A stretch of DNA of 64,000 bases from Micromussa lordhowensis. Taxonomy: Eukaryota > Cnidaria > Anthozoa > Scleractinia > Lobophylliidae. Position numbers and translations under genes: made by a program. Location of the stretch: assembly GCA_964020085.1 (NCBI GenBank), contig OZ026607.1, positions 7,054,279 to 7,118,278 of the forward strand. The letters run 5' to 3'. Position 1 is the first letter of the stretch. The number at the start of each line of letters is the position of its first letter. This document shows, piece after piece, positions 36,469 through 49,727 of this stretch. The notes below the pieces were generated by a model, which ran no database searches, was not told where the DNA came from, and was given only the letters and a program-made list of their open reading frames with translations.

Positions 36469-37740
36469 ATAATCAGTTTGTCGTTTCTGTTTCTGTGGCA
36501 AATTTTAGAACCCTATTCTATTCTATTTTGTTATCTGATGGCAATCTCATGTTAATAAACCTATAATCACGGAGATTCAATGTTTTAGCTTGGGACTAGA
36601 AAGGGTTAACATCTGTTAAAATTATTTTCCTGGGCGGGAAACATTTGCTGATAACTCAACGTCTGTGCTTTGTTTCACTTCTAATAAGGAGCACTTTGCC
36701 ATTTACTGATAATGCAGCTAGAATATGGATGTTAATGGAAGCTAATAACTGTTGGAAATAAAAGGGTTAGCAAGTGATTATGATCGGATGATGTTCACAG
36801 TTAGTTACGCCCCTTGTGTTTTGCAAAACCCTTGCACTCAACAGGGTGCCAAGCATCCTCAAATTTACTTTTTCGCAATGGCAAAATAGCAATTTGAAAA
36901 TACAACTGATCACTAGCTATTTGTTCCATTGGTTATGTTCTTCCAAAATCAACGACACCACATGAAAACTTTGCTCACTAAAGCCCTTATTTAAGAGGTT
37001 TCTTTCATGAATATATGCAGGTCTTTAATTAAATAGTTAAAAGTTAAAACTGCATGGATTTTTTTAAGTTAAAAAATTGTTTTTGCGAACCATCTTTGGT
37101 CCACTTTCACAACTGAGTTGACGATTACTGCAGCTTTCCGTTATTGCTTGTCAGAACGCTGTGCATTCTTGCGAAATGCAAACGATTTCAGTGTACAAAT
37201 ATGACGAGAGAGGTTCTTACGTAGCACACCTTTAGAGAAGTGATAACCGTTTAAATCTGGCAAATTTTCGCAGCAAATAAAAAGATGGTGATTGGGAAAC
37301 TGAAAATGGAATAGACTATTTTGCTAAAATCTTAAAGAATGACAGCCGTCATAAATTCCTGCAGTCTCTTTACATTATGTCAACAAGTGTGCCGGTTTAA
37401 TTTTGTGTTCAGCTTCAGGTTGGAAAGGCAAAGCTAGCGATTGTGAAATTAAATTGAAATGTTTTCATCGTTTCTCCAGTAAATATATCCGAGCTTTTTA
37501 TAGTGCTGGCTCAATTACTGTGGTGATTGGAAGAAGCGGCACGTCAAACGTGCTTTTATGGAGACAATTGTGTACTGAAAAGAATGAAGCCCTGAAGGTC
37601 CACTTTAACTTTCTTTCACCTTACCCAACGGGTGCCATGGCTCTTAAGTTATAGGTCATTCAATTAACTGGTCGTAATTAACTTCGAAACTGAACAGATC
37701 TTATCTCCTGGCGAGCTAAGAAGTAAAACAGGTTAATTAA
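36469..37740. other. no gene recognised
   Basis: No gene or element recognised. A plus-strand open frame at 37403-37654 shows no family resemblance. Confidence 0.3.
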
Positions 37741-37930
37741 ATTAGATTCACTCCGACGAAGGGCTAACGCTCGAAACGTCAGCTTCCGAATCTCTTTACG
37801 GTGGCCAATTCACATTATCAACCCAGTTGATAAAACCAAATTATCTTGTAATACTCCCACTGACGCAGCACCACAGTTTCTTTAGAAACTTGTCCCCTTT
37901 AAAATTAGATATTGCCGAGCGCTCAAAAGC
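37741..37930 (+). mobile_element. retroelement-like fragment
   Basis: Sequence around CCGACGAAGGGCTAACGCTC, AAACGTCAGCTTC and CCCACTGACGCAGCACCACA is one I recognise as a widespread interspersed segment in cnidarian genomes, usually at the 3' end of retroelement copies. Two overlapping frames are open here (one reading DEGLTLETSA..ESLYGGQFTL, the other SLRRRANARNVSF). No reverse transcriptase or endonuclease is present, so this is a fragment; the family, possibly Penelope-like, is not proven. Confidence 0.4.
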
Positions 37931-38530
37931 ACGTGTCTTGAAGTGCATACCAGCAGGTACATTGTGATATTGTTTTGATTGAAACTGTTTCCTTGACTTA
38001 TGCGGGAAGCCTTAGGCTATCTACCAAGTATCTTCCGCTTTTAAGACGTGCTCTATTTCAAAGTCATGCTGGTGGAGAAACGTTGCCCCTTTCATTGACG
38101 ACTGAATTCAATTACCTGTATCATCTATCTGCATATCAGTTTTACTAAGTAGTCAGTCAGCTGATATTTCGATATTTCGAGGTAACAATAAAGTTGGTGT
38201 ATTTATAGGCTTTTCTAAGGGCGTTTTTTCGTATTCCAGGGGATACTCCCTTTTACGGACTACATGAAGCAGCCTTTTCACGCTAGGGAAAGGGCAGGGA
38301 TTTCACGAGTTGTAGTTTAGAAAGGGGTTGGTAAAAAATAGCGTTCATGTATTTGAATGCTCGTGAACAAACGGACCGAGGCACTATCTTTTTAAAAAGT
38401 CAAAACTAACTTTTGAAAAGTCAAAACCTTCAGGACCGATTTGTACTGATTTAAACTTCTTAGTGTAATGAACTAATCTCACTGAGCATTTCTATACATT
38501 TTTTTACAAGTGCACTGAAACGATAAATAG
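37931..38530. other. no gene recognised
   Basis: No gene seen. Confidence 0.3.
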
Positions 38531-38714
38531 TGGCTCACACACTAGCGACAATCGCTTCTATCGGTAAGGTGAACATCAACATAAAGGTGAAACATGTAAA
38601 CATGTCGTTATGTCCATGCTGTTATGTTGCTATTATGTCATTATGTCAAGATGTCCTTGTTATGATGTTATGTTTATGTCGTTATTGCGCTTTGTCGCTA
38701 GTGTGAACTAGGCT
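38531..38714. mobile_element. short MITE with ACTAGCGACA ends
   Basis: Inverted ends CACACTAGCGACA (left) and TGTCGCTAGTGTG (right) enclose a centre made of about ten imperfect repeats of TTATGTC/TTATGTT. The exact outer boundary and target duplication are unclear. Confidence 0.55.
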
Positions 38715-38914
38715 TTAGTAACCGAGTTGGAGTTTGGTTCTGCTGTAATTTGAGGACCGAGTTGATTCCCGTTCAATTTATTACTGACCTAAGCGGCCCA
38801 AGCGCGAAGCACTCGGGATATAAATCGAAGGGGAAAAATCGAGGATCCATAACTTACAAGTAGGATCGAGAAGACAAGAATAGCAAGATATTTATGACAT
38901 CTCTACTGTATGTC

Positions 38915-38980
38915 CGGGGGTGAGGGGGGGTGAGGGGGGGTGAGGGGGGGTGAGGGGGGTGAGGGGGGGGGGTGAGGGGG
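38915..38980. repeat. G-rich minisatellite (GGGGGGGTGA)n
   Basis: About six units of TGA followed by 5-10 G. Runs of six or more G make strong G-quadruplex formation on the plus strand likely. Confidence 0.85.
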
Positions 38981-41900
38981 CGCTGGAGACGATTTGTATT
39001 CTCGCGGAATGTCTTGAAATTACTAAGACACGTCGAAAATAAAACAAGTTCATTTGAAATCGTTGTTAAGTAGCGCGTTATAAAACACAATTTCAAGTAA
39101 AACAAAAGTTTTAAACTTTTAATTACTTGAAAAGTTTATAACACTTGGCGATAAATCACGAATTTTTTTGGTAACACAAGCAGTTTTAAATGTCTGTGGG
39201 CCATACAGTAGACTGAGTACGACCCGCTAAACTGACCAATTACTGCGCTTGTAGGTAACTATAATAAAATGGGTTTTGTGATGTCAAATTGAAAAAGCGT
39301 GGCAGAAGTTTTGAAACCTTTCTTGTCTTGTTGACAAAATCGCCTAAAGCCAATTACAAATTGGTGTGTCCATTCACCATTTTTTATCTTGATATTTTAG
39401 TTATACAATTGATGTACCGGCGAAAGTAACTGGCGCGCATATTTTTATCCTTCCTGCGACCGATAATGACAGTACCCTTTCAAGAAGTTACACCATCCTA
39501 AGGTATACAAAAGGTTCCTGTCAAAAATGGTGGAAAAAAGTGTCAGGGTTTGCACCACTGAACAGAGCCCACGTATAAAACTGATTTTAAGCATCTCCTC
39601 CAAAAATTTTGCATGTTCCCAGTCTAGCGTAATTCTTTGACATGATGCGTTGATCAGGAAGGGCAGCTAATTCAGTTTTAAATGTTGGGAGTAACTTACC
39701 CTCAAAGGTGATAACAATACTCCTAGATTAGTGCGAGAGGATGTATAATATCCCTGCTCTCGCTGCGTTAAGGTGATCACTTTTACAGGTTAATAAAGAC
39801 AGTCTAAAGACTTGTGCAGAACCGAAAAGAGGCGAGGGAGTCACGTAGAGCTTCAACCAAACTATTAGTAATTCGCACAAAATCAGAGACAAAGTGTTTT
39901 TTTTTTCGTGAAATAGGCACAGAGAACGCTGAAAAACTATAATCTGTCAGACACCTTTAAATCAACCTTTAGATATCGAGTGTTTCGTCGTGAATTCATT
40001 TATTTATTATTATTTTCACTGATAAACTTTTGATAAATGGAAAAGGAATACAGCTTAAGCCCGGTACTCACTTACGACGCAAACAGTAGCGTAAACATAG
40101 AAGGTGATGCGCTAGTGGGGACGGCTGCGGCATCCTTCAGCATAAGTGTTCTTTTTATTCTTCTGTCGCTGTCATTTTCAGTGGCGACATGGTTGACAAA
40201 AGCATGAAATACTCGCTCATTGGTTGAAAGTCTTTCGCTTATGCTTATGCCAAACATGTCCCCACTGGATGACTGGGCTCGAAAGCCGAATTGAATTACT
40301 TTAACTGCAAATGGAATCAAGAAAGACCATCGACTTTATGCTCTTCTCGTGTAAATTACTTTTCCCACAGTCCAAATATATGTCATTTCATATATTTCAC
40401 TTGCGGCTTATCTTCATCTTTTACTGGTACGTTACGAACTCAAAAATTGCTTCTCTCCCTTTAGAGGAGACAGCTCAATTGGTACTGCACCAGTTTCACG
40501 AAGGATGCCGATTCAGTCTGTGTTTTGTAAGCTTTCTGTCTCTATGAAATTCCAATAACTTCTCCTGAGCTGAATCGTACCGCAAAAACATCTCAGCGAG
40601 CCAAATTATAATGACATTGCTTTTGTCACTTCTGCATGTTTCATGTTTAATTGTCCCGCTTTTGATTTGGGCTTTCAAAAATCAGTCCCACATGGAGGCC
40701 GACTTGAAAACCATACTAAGCGGATGTAAGAGAAATTCTATCTCGTCGCAGATTGGCCCTTAGAAATTTCCAAAACACAAGTTACATTTCTTACCTTTAA
40801 AACAATTTATGGAGGTAGACAGGTATCGCTGGTCGTGTTGCTTTTTTACTTCTTTTCCTGTCGTCTTAGTACGTGCTCAAGGGTTTTTCCAGCTGGGCGG
40901 AGATCTAAAACGCAAATTGATTTTTGATCTGTCCTATTTCGGCTCCGTTCAGTCTGGTAGTTTTCTGCTTTCAAGAACAAAGCATAATTTTTCCTCACCC
41001 CTATTGTGCTTTTTGTTAAAAAGAAAAAGCTGTCAAATAATGAAAGCAATTTACTGTTTATTTGAACTCAATAACAACCCATTATTTTGTTTTTAACTCC
41101 TTTTTAATCGCTCTTAACTTGCACGTAAATTTAAGTGCTTATAAACAGTTCGACCGAGAGACAGTTTAAGGCCCACATTAGTCTCTAGCAATTTAAGTGT
41201 TTTTGCCAGGTGAAGAAACATTGTATTTAAACAACTACTTTAAGCTATAGAATTCTCATGCTTTTAACTGCAATATAATATCAGTGACGTGATTTTCAAT
41301 TATCGACGGACAATTTGAAGTTCTATTCCTCAACTGATCGTTAGAACTTTCGATTTTTCGATTCGGTAAGATTGATTTCCTGTTTGATCACAAGTTAAGT
41401 ATTTCAATAAATCTCTTATTCTGTCTTTGTGTGCACTTCCTTGTCAAGTAAACTTTCATTATTACACCAAAGAGACAGTTAAAGAAGAATAAATTTAATA
41501 ACCATATGTTTAAAGAGTATAATATAGTTTACCAATTAATGCTTACTCTTGGAAACCACACAGGAAGAGGAAAAGGACAATGGCGAAGAAACTCAAGGTC
41601 TTCCATTTCGAAGAGTCCTTCTGAATGAAGTAAATCGTCAAGTTGTCAATCTTTTCACATTAGTTTCCAAGTAAATTGTAAACGAACATGACTTCAAATG
41701 GTGGGATAAGGAATTTATACAGACAGAACAATCGTCGTCATTTATTTTAGCGTTATTTGAGTCCCCTTAGAGTTGGAACATAGCACGCCGCTTAAACTGG
41801 CATGACAATGTGTTACGGGTATTATCTCGGGTTTGTTCCCGTGCATAACGCATGGTCTCAATAAGAGAATGATCACAGTACAGGTAGTCGTTTTTGCTCT

Positions 41901-44900
41901 TTTTCCATGCTTCCGTCTTTTGCTGAGATGATCTGCACTGTAAGCGTTAGTCGGAGTTTGTGATATATCGCATACCCACAGTGTATCACAATAAACACGT
42001 TTTACTTTTATTTTTTCCTCCTACCGTTTGGGGGTCGCTCAAATTTAACGCAAACGAATTTGTGTTCGAACTGTATGAAAGTTTAATACAGTTTAAAGAA
42101 AAGAAAGTGATGATTTGTTTGAATATCATTTGTACGTCTTCCAACTACGCTTGAGTGAACATAAAAACCCGCGCTAAATATCGCATGTTCCAACGAAAGA
42201 ACTGGCGGTTAGATTGTTAGGTGCTGGTCACTATGCTGTAGGCAGCGGATGGCGGAGTTCTTGGATAAAACGTAACCCCAGAGTACGGCCATTCAACAGA
42301 GAGCTTTTGAGCAGGACATTTCTTAGGGATGTTCAGTTCGTCAACGTTTGGCCTAAGATGGTGTCAAAAGTTGCACAAGGTGGTTTGCAATGGAAAGCTC
42401 TTAATGCTTTCAATCGTCTGAAAATTGCACATTAATCCCCAGTAGCAGTGAAAAACTTAGATCACGCATAGTTTGCTCATGCGTGGTTTCAACTCTGGTA
42501 TCTTTTATTCGAAAGGCGTCAGGATGGCTGTATGTTTTGTTCCTTTAAATCTCATCTTAATTTTCGTTCCCAAATATGTAATAAAAGGCATTGACTTACT
42601 CTTTTTCTTGAGAATGACAATTCTGTTTAATATATTCTTTTTTTTTATTCCTTTGTCTTGTCGTTGAAGAGTTCTAGAGTTTCAAGATCGTGCAAATGTT
42701 TAATTTTCCGATACCGACAGCTGAACTGAAATTAAACTGTGATCCACCAAAATTTAAAAACTGAAGTGATTTGTGCCCATTCTGTAAAAAAAAATGTTCA
42801 AGCAATAACCAAAAGCTAGTTTTGAACTCGGCGTTTCATAATATACTAACGAATTTAGGTAAAATAATTACATTGCGGGAATTTATACAATGATGTATTC
42901 TACCGTTTGCGATGCTTCTTTTTTCTTTCTCTGTTGTTTCCTGCTTGTTTTCAGTATTGTAATGTTTGAAAAGTCTCAATAAGACAGATAATTGTTGTTT
43001 CGTTTTCACATCGTTTTCTTTCGTAATTCTAAATAAAAACTATTTTAAGACTATTCCGCCGAGTTCATTCCTTTAAGTTGGCCAGTATTTCCGGAAGGAT
43101 CTTCCAACAATTGCTTAATAACTGTTGTTCTTTTAGATGATTATAACTCTTGTTGAGAGGATGAGTAATATTGGCTTAAGTCATAAACATCCACTCCAGA
43201 GAGAAAAGGAAATAATCATACTTTAGGTAAACCAAGCTTTTGTAATGGTCACGCCCATTTCTTGTTGTTCTGTTCACATGAAACTCGTAAGGGAGGAAGA
43301 CGTTTATTGTGTACGTAAAATATTTGTATTTTAGATCTTTTGAGAATGCAAGGCCACATAGTTTGAGGTGACTTAAATGAACTTTGGGATTGTTAGTTGG
43401 TGTAGATGATGGAGAAGCTCTTTGAACCTTGAAATTCAAGGTCAAGTACTCGAGATGGCGAAGCTTTACTGTTAAGTCATTACTTCACCTGGTGTACAAA
43501 CGGAAAGCTGCGAGTTCTTGAACAACCTACTGGCACTAGCCTTCCATTCATCGGGAAATACTTTATTACTCCTATTTGCTTTATGTCGACAGGAATGAGC
43601 CGCCAATCTTATAAGATTTCTGTTCAACAACACCCCTGCTACACTCATTTGGTTTTATTCTGTTTAGGATGTTTGTCAGGGATGCCTTGTCCGTTTGCTA
43701 TGGTTGTATGTAGACTGTAAAGTGTTCTCGGACCTCGTTGTCCAACCTACTTCTTCCCGACCATAACATGGGCAAGATTACTCTAAAGTGAAACTCTTGG
43801 TTTAAAGTTGGAACACGCTACCAGTTACCACAATAAGATTAACTTTAGTTAAAGTTTTAAAGCCATAAATAGTACATAAACCGTGGCCATGCTTTAGTTA
43901 TTTGCTGTTCTTGCGTTATAATTTTAGTGGTATAAAGTTGTTACAGAACTAAACACATTCGACATGATGATATAGATTGTGCTGCTATACGTTGAGTTCA
44001 CTAGATTCTTGTCCGCTGTAATCATGATCGCATTGGAAAGTTCGAGGACGCAAAATCAGTCAAACCTCATTACTTAACAATTCAAAGGAACACTCCAAAG
44101 AACAGTCAGTTGAGTCCTTTTGTCCATGTTGTCGAGGGCTGTTATTTACGCCGTGTGATTGACCATCAGTAGAGAATGGTGAATGCATTTGAGATTCTGC
44201 AACAACAGTCTACTGAAGCGTTTCGTTTCGCGATATTGTATGGAACGAACCATTATAGAGCAATGCATAGAAATCGAAACGTTTAAGGTTAATTCTATTA
44301 AGATTGAAATACAGTCATTCTTTGTTGTTCTGCTTTCAACATGTTGTCAATGGCCTATCAATGCGAGCAAGATCTTTCCGAACTTTTCTTAATGATGGTT
44401 AGATTTCCGTTTTATTGGTGACGTTTTCAAAAGCAAAGTGTCACCTTTATTGATCTCTTGATTAATCCTATATTTTAATTGTTTGTTCCTTTGCAACTTC
44501 TTCGTCGTTTCACGGCTACAAGTTTAAATTTTACCTCACTGAGAATTTAAAACCTGTACTGAGACCCTTTTTCGATAAAATGACTGTAAAGCTCATTTGC
44601 ATCGCCATGTTTTTTTAGCTCACCGAAGTTAATTTTGGCAATGACTGACTTTTTTTTCTCACATTGATAAACGCGAAAAACATGAATGGCAAGGTCTCAT
44701 CATCTAAATGCAAATTGTTATTTCTTGTCAACTTCAATAGCAAGTAATAAAAAAGCTCATAACGGCCATGAGATTAAGACTATGTGTTGTAGCGTTTCGA
44801 TGAGGATTCCACGGAACATTTCCCGCTCCAGTGGTAAATTGGGATGATCTGCTGGATAAGGACAAGAGGCATCTTATACACCGGCCCCGCTCTAAATCGG

Positions 44901-47900
44901 TGTTTTGAATGACTTTTTATTTGCTTTATTTTGCTTGATGTATTGATTTTGTGTAAGGAATCGAGCACAGCTTACGATGAACATGATTTCGAAGAGTTTT
45001 GTAACCCTTTTTTCATAGAAATTCGTCGGTGACTTTACAACTAAGGACATGCAGATTTAGCGCGAAATTATTTTTTTCCGTTAAATGTGAAGGACGACGA
45101 ACGCATGCACTGCCAGTTCTTTCATTTTTCGAGCGACTGTCTTAGTTAGCAAGGATAACCCATCATATGAGCACCTGAAAAAACACCACCGCTTCCGTAC
45201 GTTTGTTCACCATTTCCATATACGTGAAGACGTTCTTTGTTTTGTTTTCTACAGTCCATAGCGTCTTACTCCGGCATACGTTTGCAGTGAATAGAGAGAA
45301 AAGAAAGGAAAAAACGAACTTTCTAATACAATAATTCTTGCTGTCAAAAGCGCTTTTCTCTTCCTTTATTGTTTTAGCTGAACTTTTTTTTTTTGCAGTG
45401 GTATCGAGAAAATCACACTTACTGTGTTCTTGTAGTTGTGACTGTAAAAGTTTAAAGTGTACCGAGAAAATACTAGGTTCAGTTTTCTAGTCTGTTCCTC
45501 AATAAAAAATATTTTTATTTGTACGAAGGCAATAAACTATGCACGATAAACATTAATTGACTAAATCTCATTAAGAAGTCATAAAAAAGATGTCTGCAAA
45601 GCAAACTTTAATAATTGGGTGAAAGCAAACAAGAAAGGAGCATGAAAGTTTTAGATCTTCTCTCCGTTCCTCAGTACAAGTGCTCCTTATATATCTTTTT
45701 TTTTTTACTTTTCCTATGTGGAATTTGCTACCAATCATGCTCACGCTAAAGCAAACATTTTTTCTTTAATTTCCGTGGAGGCCCTTTCACATCCTCTTTG
45801 GGATCGACCAAATTAAAATATGAATGAAGGGTATCGGGTAACAAAATTCGTCAACGACAACAGTTGTCTTCGCTGAGTAGTAGTGAAGGACTATTTCTTT
45901 AGTGCGTGGGTAACTTTCAGTTAAAAGATTTAACTTGTCAGATTCAAGAAAATCTATGCAAAATCTAATTTCCTATAATTCTAAGCAGTTTGGCCTCGAT
46001 CGTTTGTCGCATTGTCCAGAGTACCTGAATCAAGTCGCTGTTTAGATCATGCACAATGTAGTGTGTTCTTTGTGTTAGAGCTTTTGACTAACCGAGTGGA
46101 ATTTCGAATTCAATCTTTTAACGTAGAAACCACTTGATAGTTCTTTCCCATTTAAAAAAAGGGATAACTTTTTAATAACAAAACAGACCTTCGGTTCAGT
46201 TATTCTTCGTTAGGTATTCTCACTTTCTCCGTGTGTGGATCGGAATCGACTGAACGAATGTCCACTAGCATACCGGCTTGTGAATGCAGTTTCCATGACG
46301 TAAAATCTGAGAAAATCTTTTCCTCATTTTGTGCGGAAGAGAGTAAAGATAAAGCTCTCTAAAAATTATATTTTTGCCAATTTCCTTCATCTTATCGAAG
46401 TGTGTGGATTTGAATTGTAGTAGCCACGCGAGATCACAAAGATCCAATAGACCCCTGTGTTGCAAGGAACAGAAAGGAAAACAATGCCTAGTGACTTTTT
46501 ACACTATTTTAAGGACTTGCAAATTATAAACACTTCATATTGTTTTCTTTTTCTGGTTCAAAGGGGTAGTTTTAGCGGGTGGTCTACACCGATTTCGATA
46601 CACAGCCAATCGTTGGAAGCATTGGATCAAAATCCTCGATTAACTTGCCGATGATTGCCTTTTCGATTTCATTCACCGCAAACTGAAAACTAGTGCACTA
46701 GTTTACATATATACTCATCAACAGCTTTGACTTGAATAGTCACTCTCCAGATCTCCAAAGCATGGCAAACAATGAGCTACTGACAATAACTCTCGAACGT
46801 GCAACCTTCTGCAAGTGAAAATCTTTTACGCTTATTGATGGCTCATTCAATGTTATAATCACGAGATAAAACCACCTTGAACAGCATGAAGGAGATTATA
46901 CCGACCACCAGTTTCTATTTGAATTGGCTCTTCACAGTAGGCACACAGAATTCGTCTTTGTAGTCAATATGCCAATATTACGAAACGCTGCAAGGTTCCA
47001 TATGAATTGAGAATGGAGTTAAACTCCTTTGTCATTCGCATATTCGCATATTGTTATTGTTTCGGGATCGTGTAGTGCCATAAAAACACCTCGCTCCTTT
47101 AGCCAGTTTTCGAGTGATTGTTTGTGTATCAGACTGATCGAATAACACGTCCTAAATCAAAACGAATTGAATTATATTTCTTGTTGAAAACTGGCTGACG
47201 TAGAGTGTTTGGAAGGAACATGAGCGTTTGTGAAAGCAGTTGTGAAATATTGGAATGGTGGACTCATCTGGAAATCTCTCATTCAACTTTTATTTGTTTT
47301 TGGCTGGATTTGAGACAGAGTTGACCAACTTTACCCACATTCAATGAGTTAAGGGTTTTCCTTTGAAATTGATCTTAGTTTCGAGTAACGGTAGACCCAA
47401 GCAAAACGAGTGTTCAACCCGTGAGCTTGCGGTGATAAATTTAGTTTCTGGATGACATCCTCTGCTGCTCTCCATAAACTCTTTTCTTACAAACTTGAGC
47501 TTGGCTGCCCTTTTGACTCCTTTAGTAATACGTTTCTGTCAGCAATCATTCCCAATTATATTTATTAATAACTCATTCACGTTAGAATCTTGTTTTGACG
47601 AAGGCAAATCAACTGGATTAAAATAAGAATGACAATGAAAAGGTTAAAAAAAATGGTTTTTTTTTGTGTATTTCTAAAGCGATGAGTTTTCTCGGCATGT
47701 GTTTTCTTTTTTTCCTTTAAATTGCGGGCGACCGCTCATATTCAGCTGCTTGTCAACAAAGATTGAGGCATACGTTAGTTGACATAAATCCGCGAATTTT
47801 CTCTGAACTGTTGGTTGCTTAGCCATGGCTCAAACACTAGCAGAACCGATAAATGATGACCTTAGGCTGTATTTTGTCAGCTGCACTGATGAATAGCAAG

Positions 47901-49727
47901 ATAACAGCAGAAATTGAAAATTATTTTATGAGCTCAAGTGTGAAAGAATAATTGGCTTTCAAAAGGTACTCTCAAATTGTACCTCACTCAGTTTTAAATG
48001 CAGTCCAGTTCAAATTCTTACATTTGTTCTTCCTTTTTACACCTTGCCAAGCATAATAGATCGTATGACAAAGCCGAGGAGAACTTGAATGAATGCAGAA
48101 CCGCTTTTACAATGTCCAAGGATAAAGCATTTTAATTCACAACTAACAGAAATTCCAAAGATTTATGCTGATAAGCTCTGAAGTTAATTTTCACCTCGTG
48201 GACTTTTGTTACCTCTGCTGTCATGTAACAAGTGAGACTTTTCTTGTAAACATTCGACTGATATTAAAATTTAGTAGCAGTATTTGGACTGAGAACTGTA
48301 TCATGGTGATTTTTTCACTGGAAAAGAACGTTTTCTTGCTCCAAACAATTTGATGGGTATATTAAGTAAATAAACATTTCCAGACGTTACCGCTTATGTC
48401 ATGTTGCAATTTCGCAAAATTGTCTTTCTTTACATTTTGAATTCGAAGCTGTGATCCATTCCCAATTTTGTACGGCTGTTTCAAAAGCAAATCAAAGTGG
48501 GTAGATCAAGAAACTAAAAGGAGACGACTTGCAGCAAAATTCCGTTTCCCAAGGAAAGAGAGCAGAAATTTCCTTAATAAAAGACTGTTTCCATAGCTCT
48601 GCCCCTCCATTTCGGATGCCGTTTTATGGAGGTAGATACGTTAAAGTGCTGTTCGGAAATCATTGAATGATCCTTTTTTTCTTTTTGACACCTTTTTATG
48701 CCCAGCCAAGCAGAAGTTTGGGCCTGCTGGCTGAATTACCTTAACTTCCTGTAGCATAATCAATACTGGCAGCCAGCTGTAAGGTCTTTCAACTTTGTTT
48801 TTTCCCTTTTTGATTTCATATGAATGATTCTGTGCTCGCTGCTGTCGTTTCGTAAAGACTTTGACTTATCATGTATTCATTTTAATAATTTGCGTTTTCC
48901 TTTTCCGATGGGAATAACTTAAAACCTCATCGTCTCTTTCGTCCGAAGATGGCCCTCTTCGGTTAAGTGGAGAGACGTTGTTGACGTTAATGAGTGAATG
49001 TGAAGTATTTTTATGCGCAATTTCATGAAGCATGTTGGATCTTTAATTGTGTTGTGCACCTACTATTGAAGAAATAGGAAAAACATTCCGTTACAAATTA
49101 ACCTCACTCTTTTCAAAATCATGGACAGTTTGATCATACATTGAAAGCGGACCAATTTATTTCATCTAATGAAGAAAGCAAGTTGGTTGAAAATCCTCCG
49201 ATCACGTTGATTGCGAGTTCGTAGAGTGAAGTTGTGATTGATTGTGTAAGGTCAGTATATTTTGTCTTTGCACGCGGTGAAGACAAGGAAAATGTTTTTC
49301 AATAATAGCGCATTTAAAAATTACCTCTTATATTAAACTTTATCTTTTATTCGAAAAATTTAAATATTAAAAAGTGCTGTGCGGGTCAATTTTAAGGCGC
49401 TCCTTCTATTGTTGGCACGTTTTAAGTTATTGTGGAAAAGCCAGAACTAACAATAAGAAGGAAACGAGTTGGCCCATTTGCTTAACAGAAAGTCAGAATA
49501 TATTCAGAACTAAGAAAGCACAAAGCGTTTTTCAATTAAGGCTGGAAAAACCGTCATCGAAATTTAAACGCAATTGCGTGGACCAGTTTTGTCAACACTC
49601 GCCGTAATTAGGACAATTGAGATAAAGTTATTTAAACAGCGACAAATAACAAGTCATTTAAACGCAAAGCTGATTTATCGCTGGCACGGAACAGCAAACA
49701 CAGCTTAATAATTTTTGTCTTCAGATC
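38981..49727. other. gene-free interval, part 2
   Basis: Nearly 11 kb without a recognisable gene. Short open frames (for example 40072-40320 minus, 42214-42435 plus, 43176-43445 minus) show no family resemblance. One exon-like acidic stretch at 41574-41639 has an acceptor CACACAG and a weak donor GTAAAT. A weak relative of the ~112-bp repeat may lie near 46722. Otherwise nothing seen. Confidence 0.35.

Noticed and set aside
41574..41639. Exon-like acidic stretch
   Set aside because: The donor is weak, there is no neighbouring exon and the residues are low-complexity.
46700..46990. Further array of the ~112-bp repeat
   Set aside because: Only one weak match (AACAGCTTTGACTTGAATAGTCAC); not enough to claim an array.
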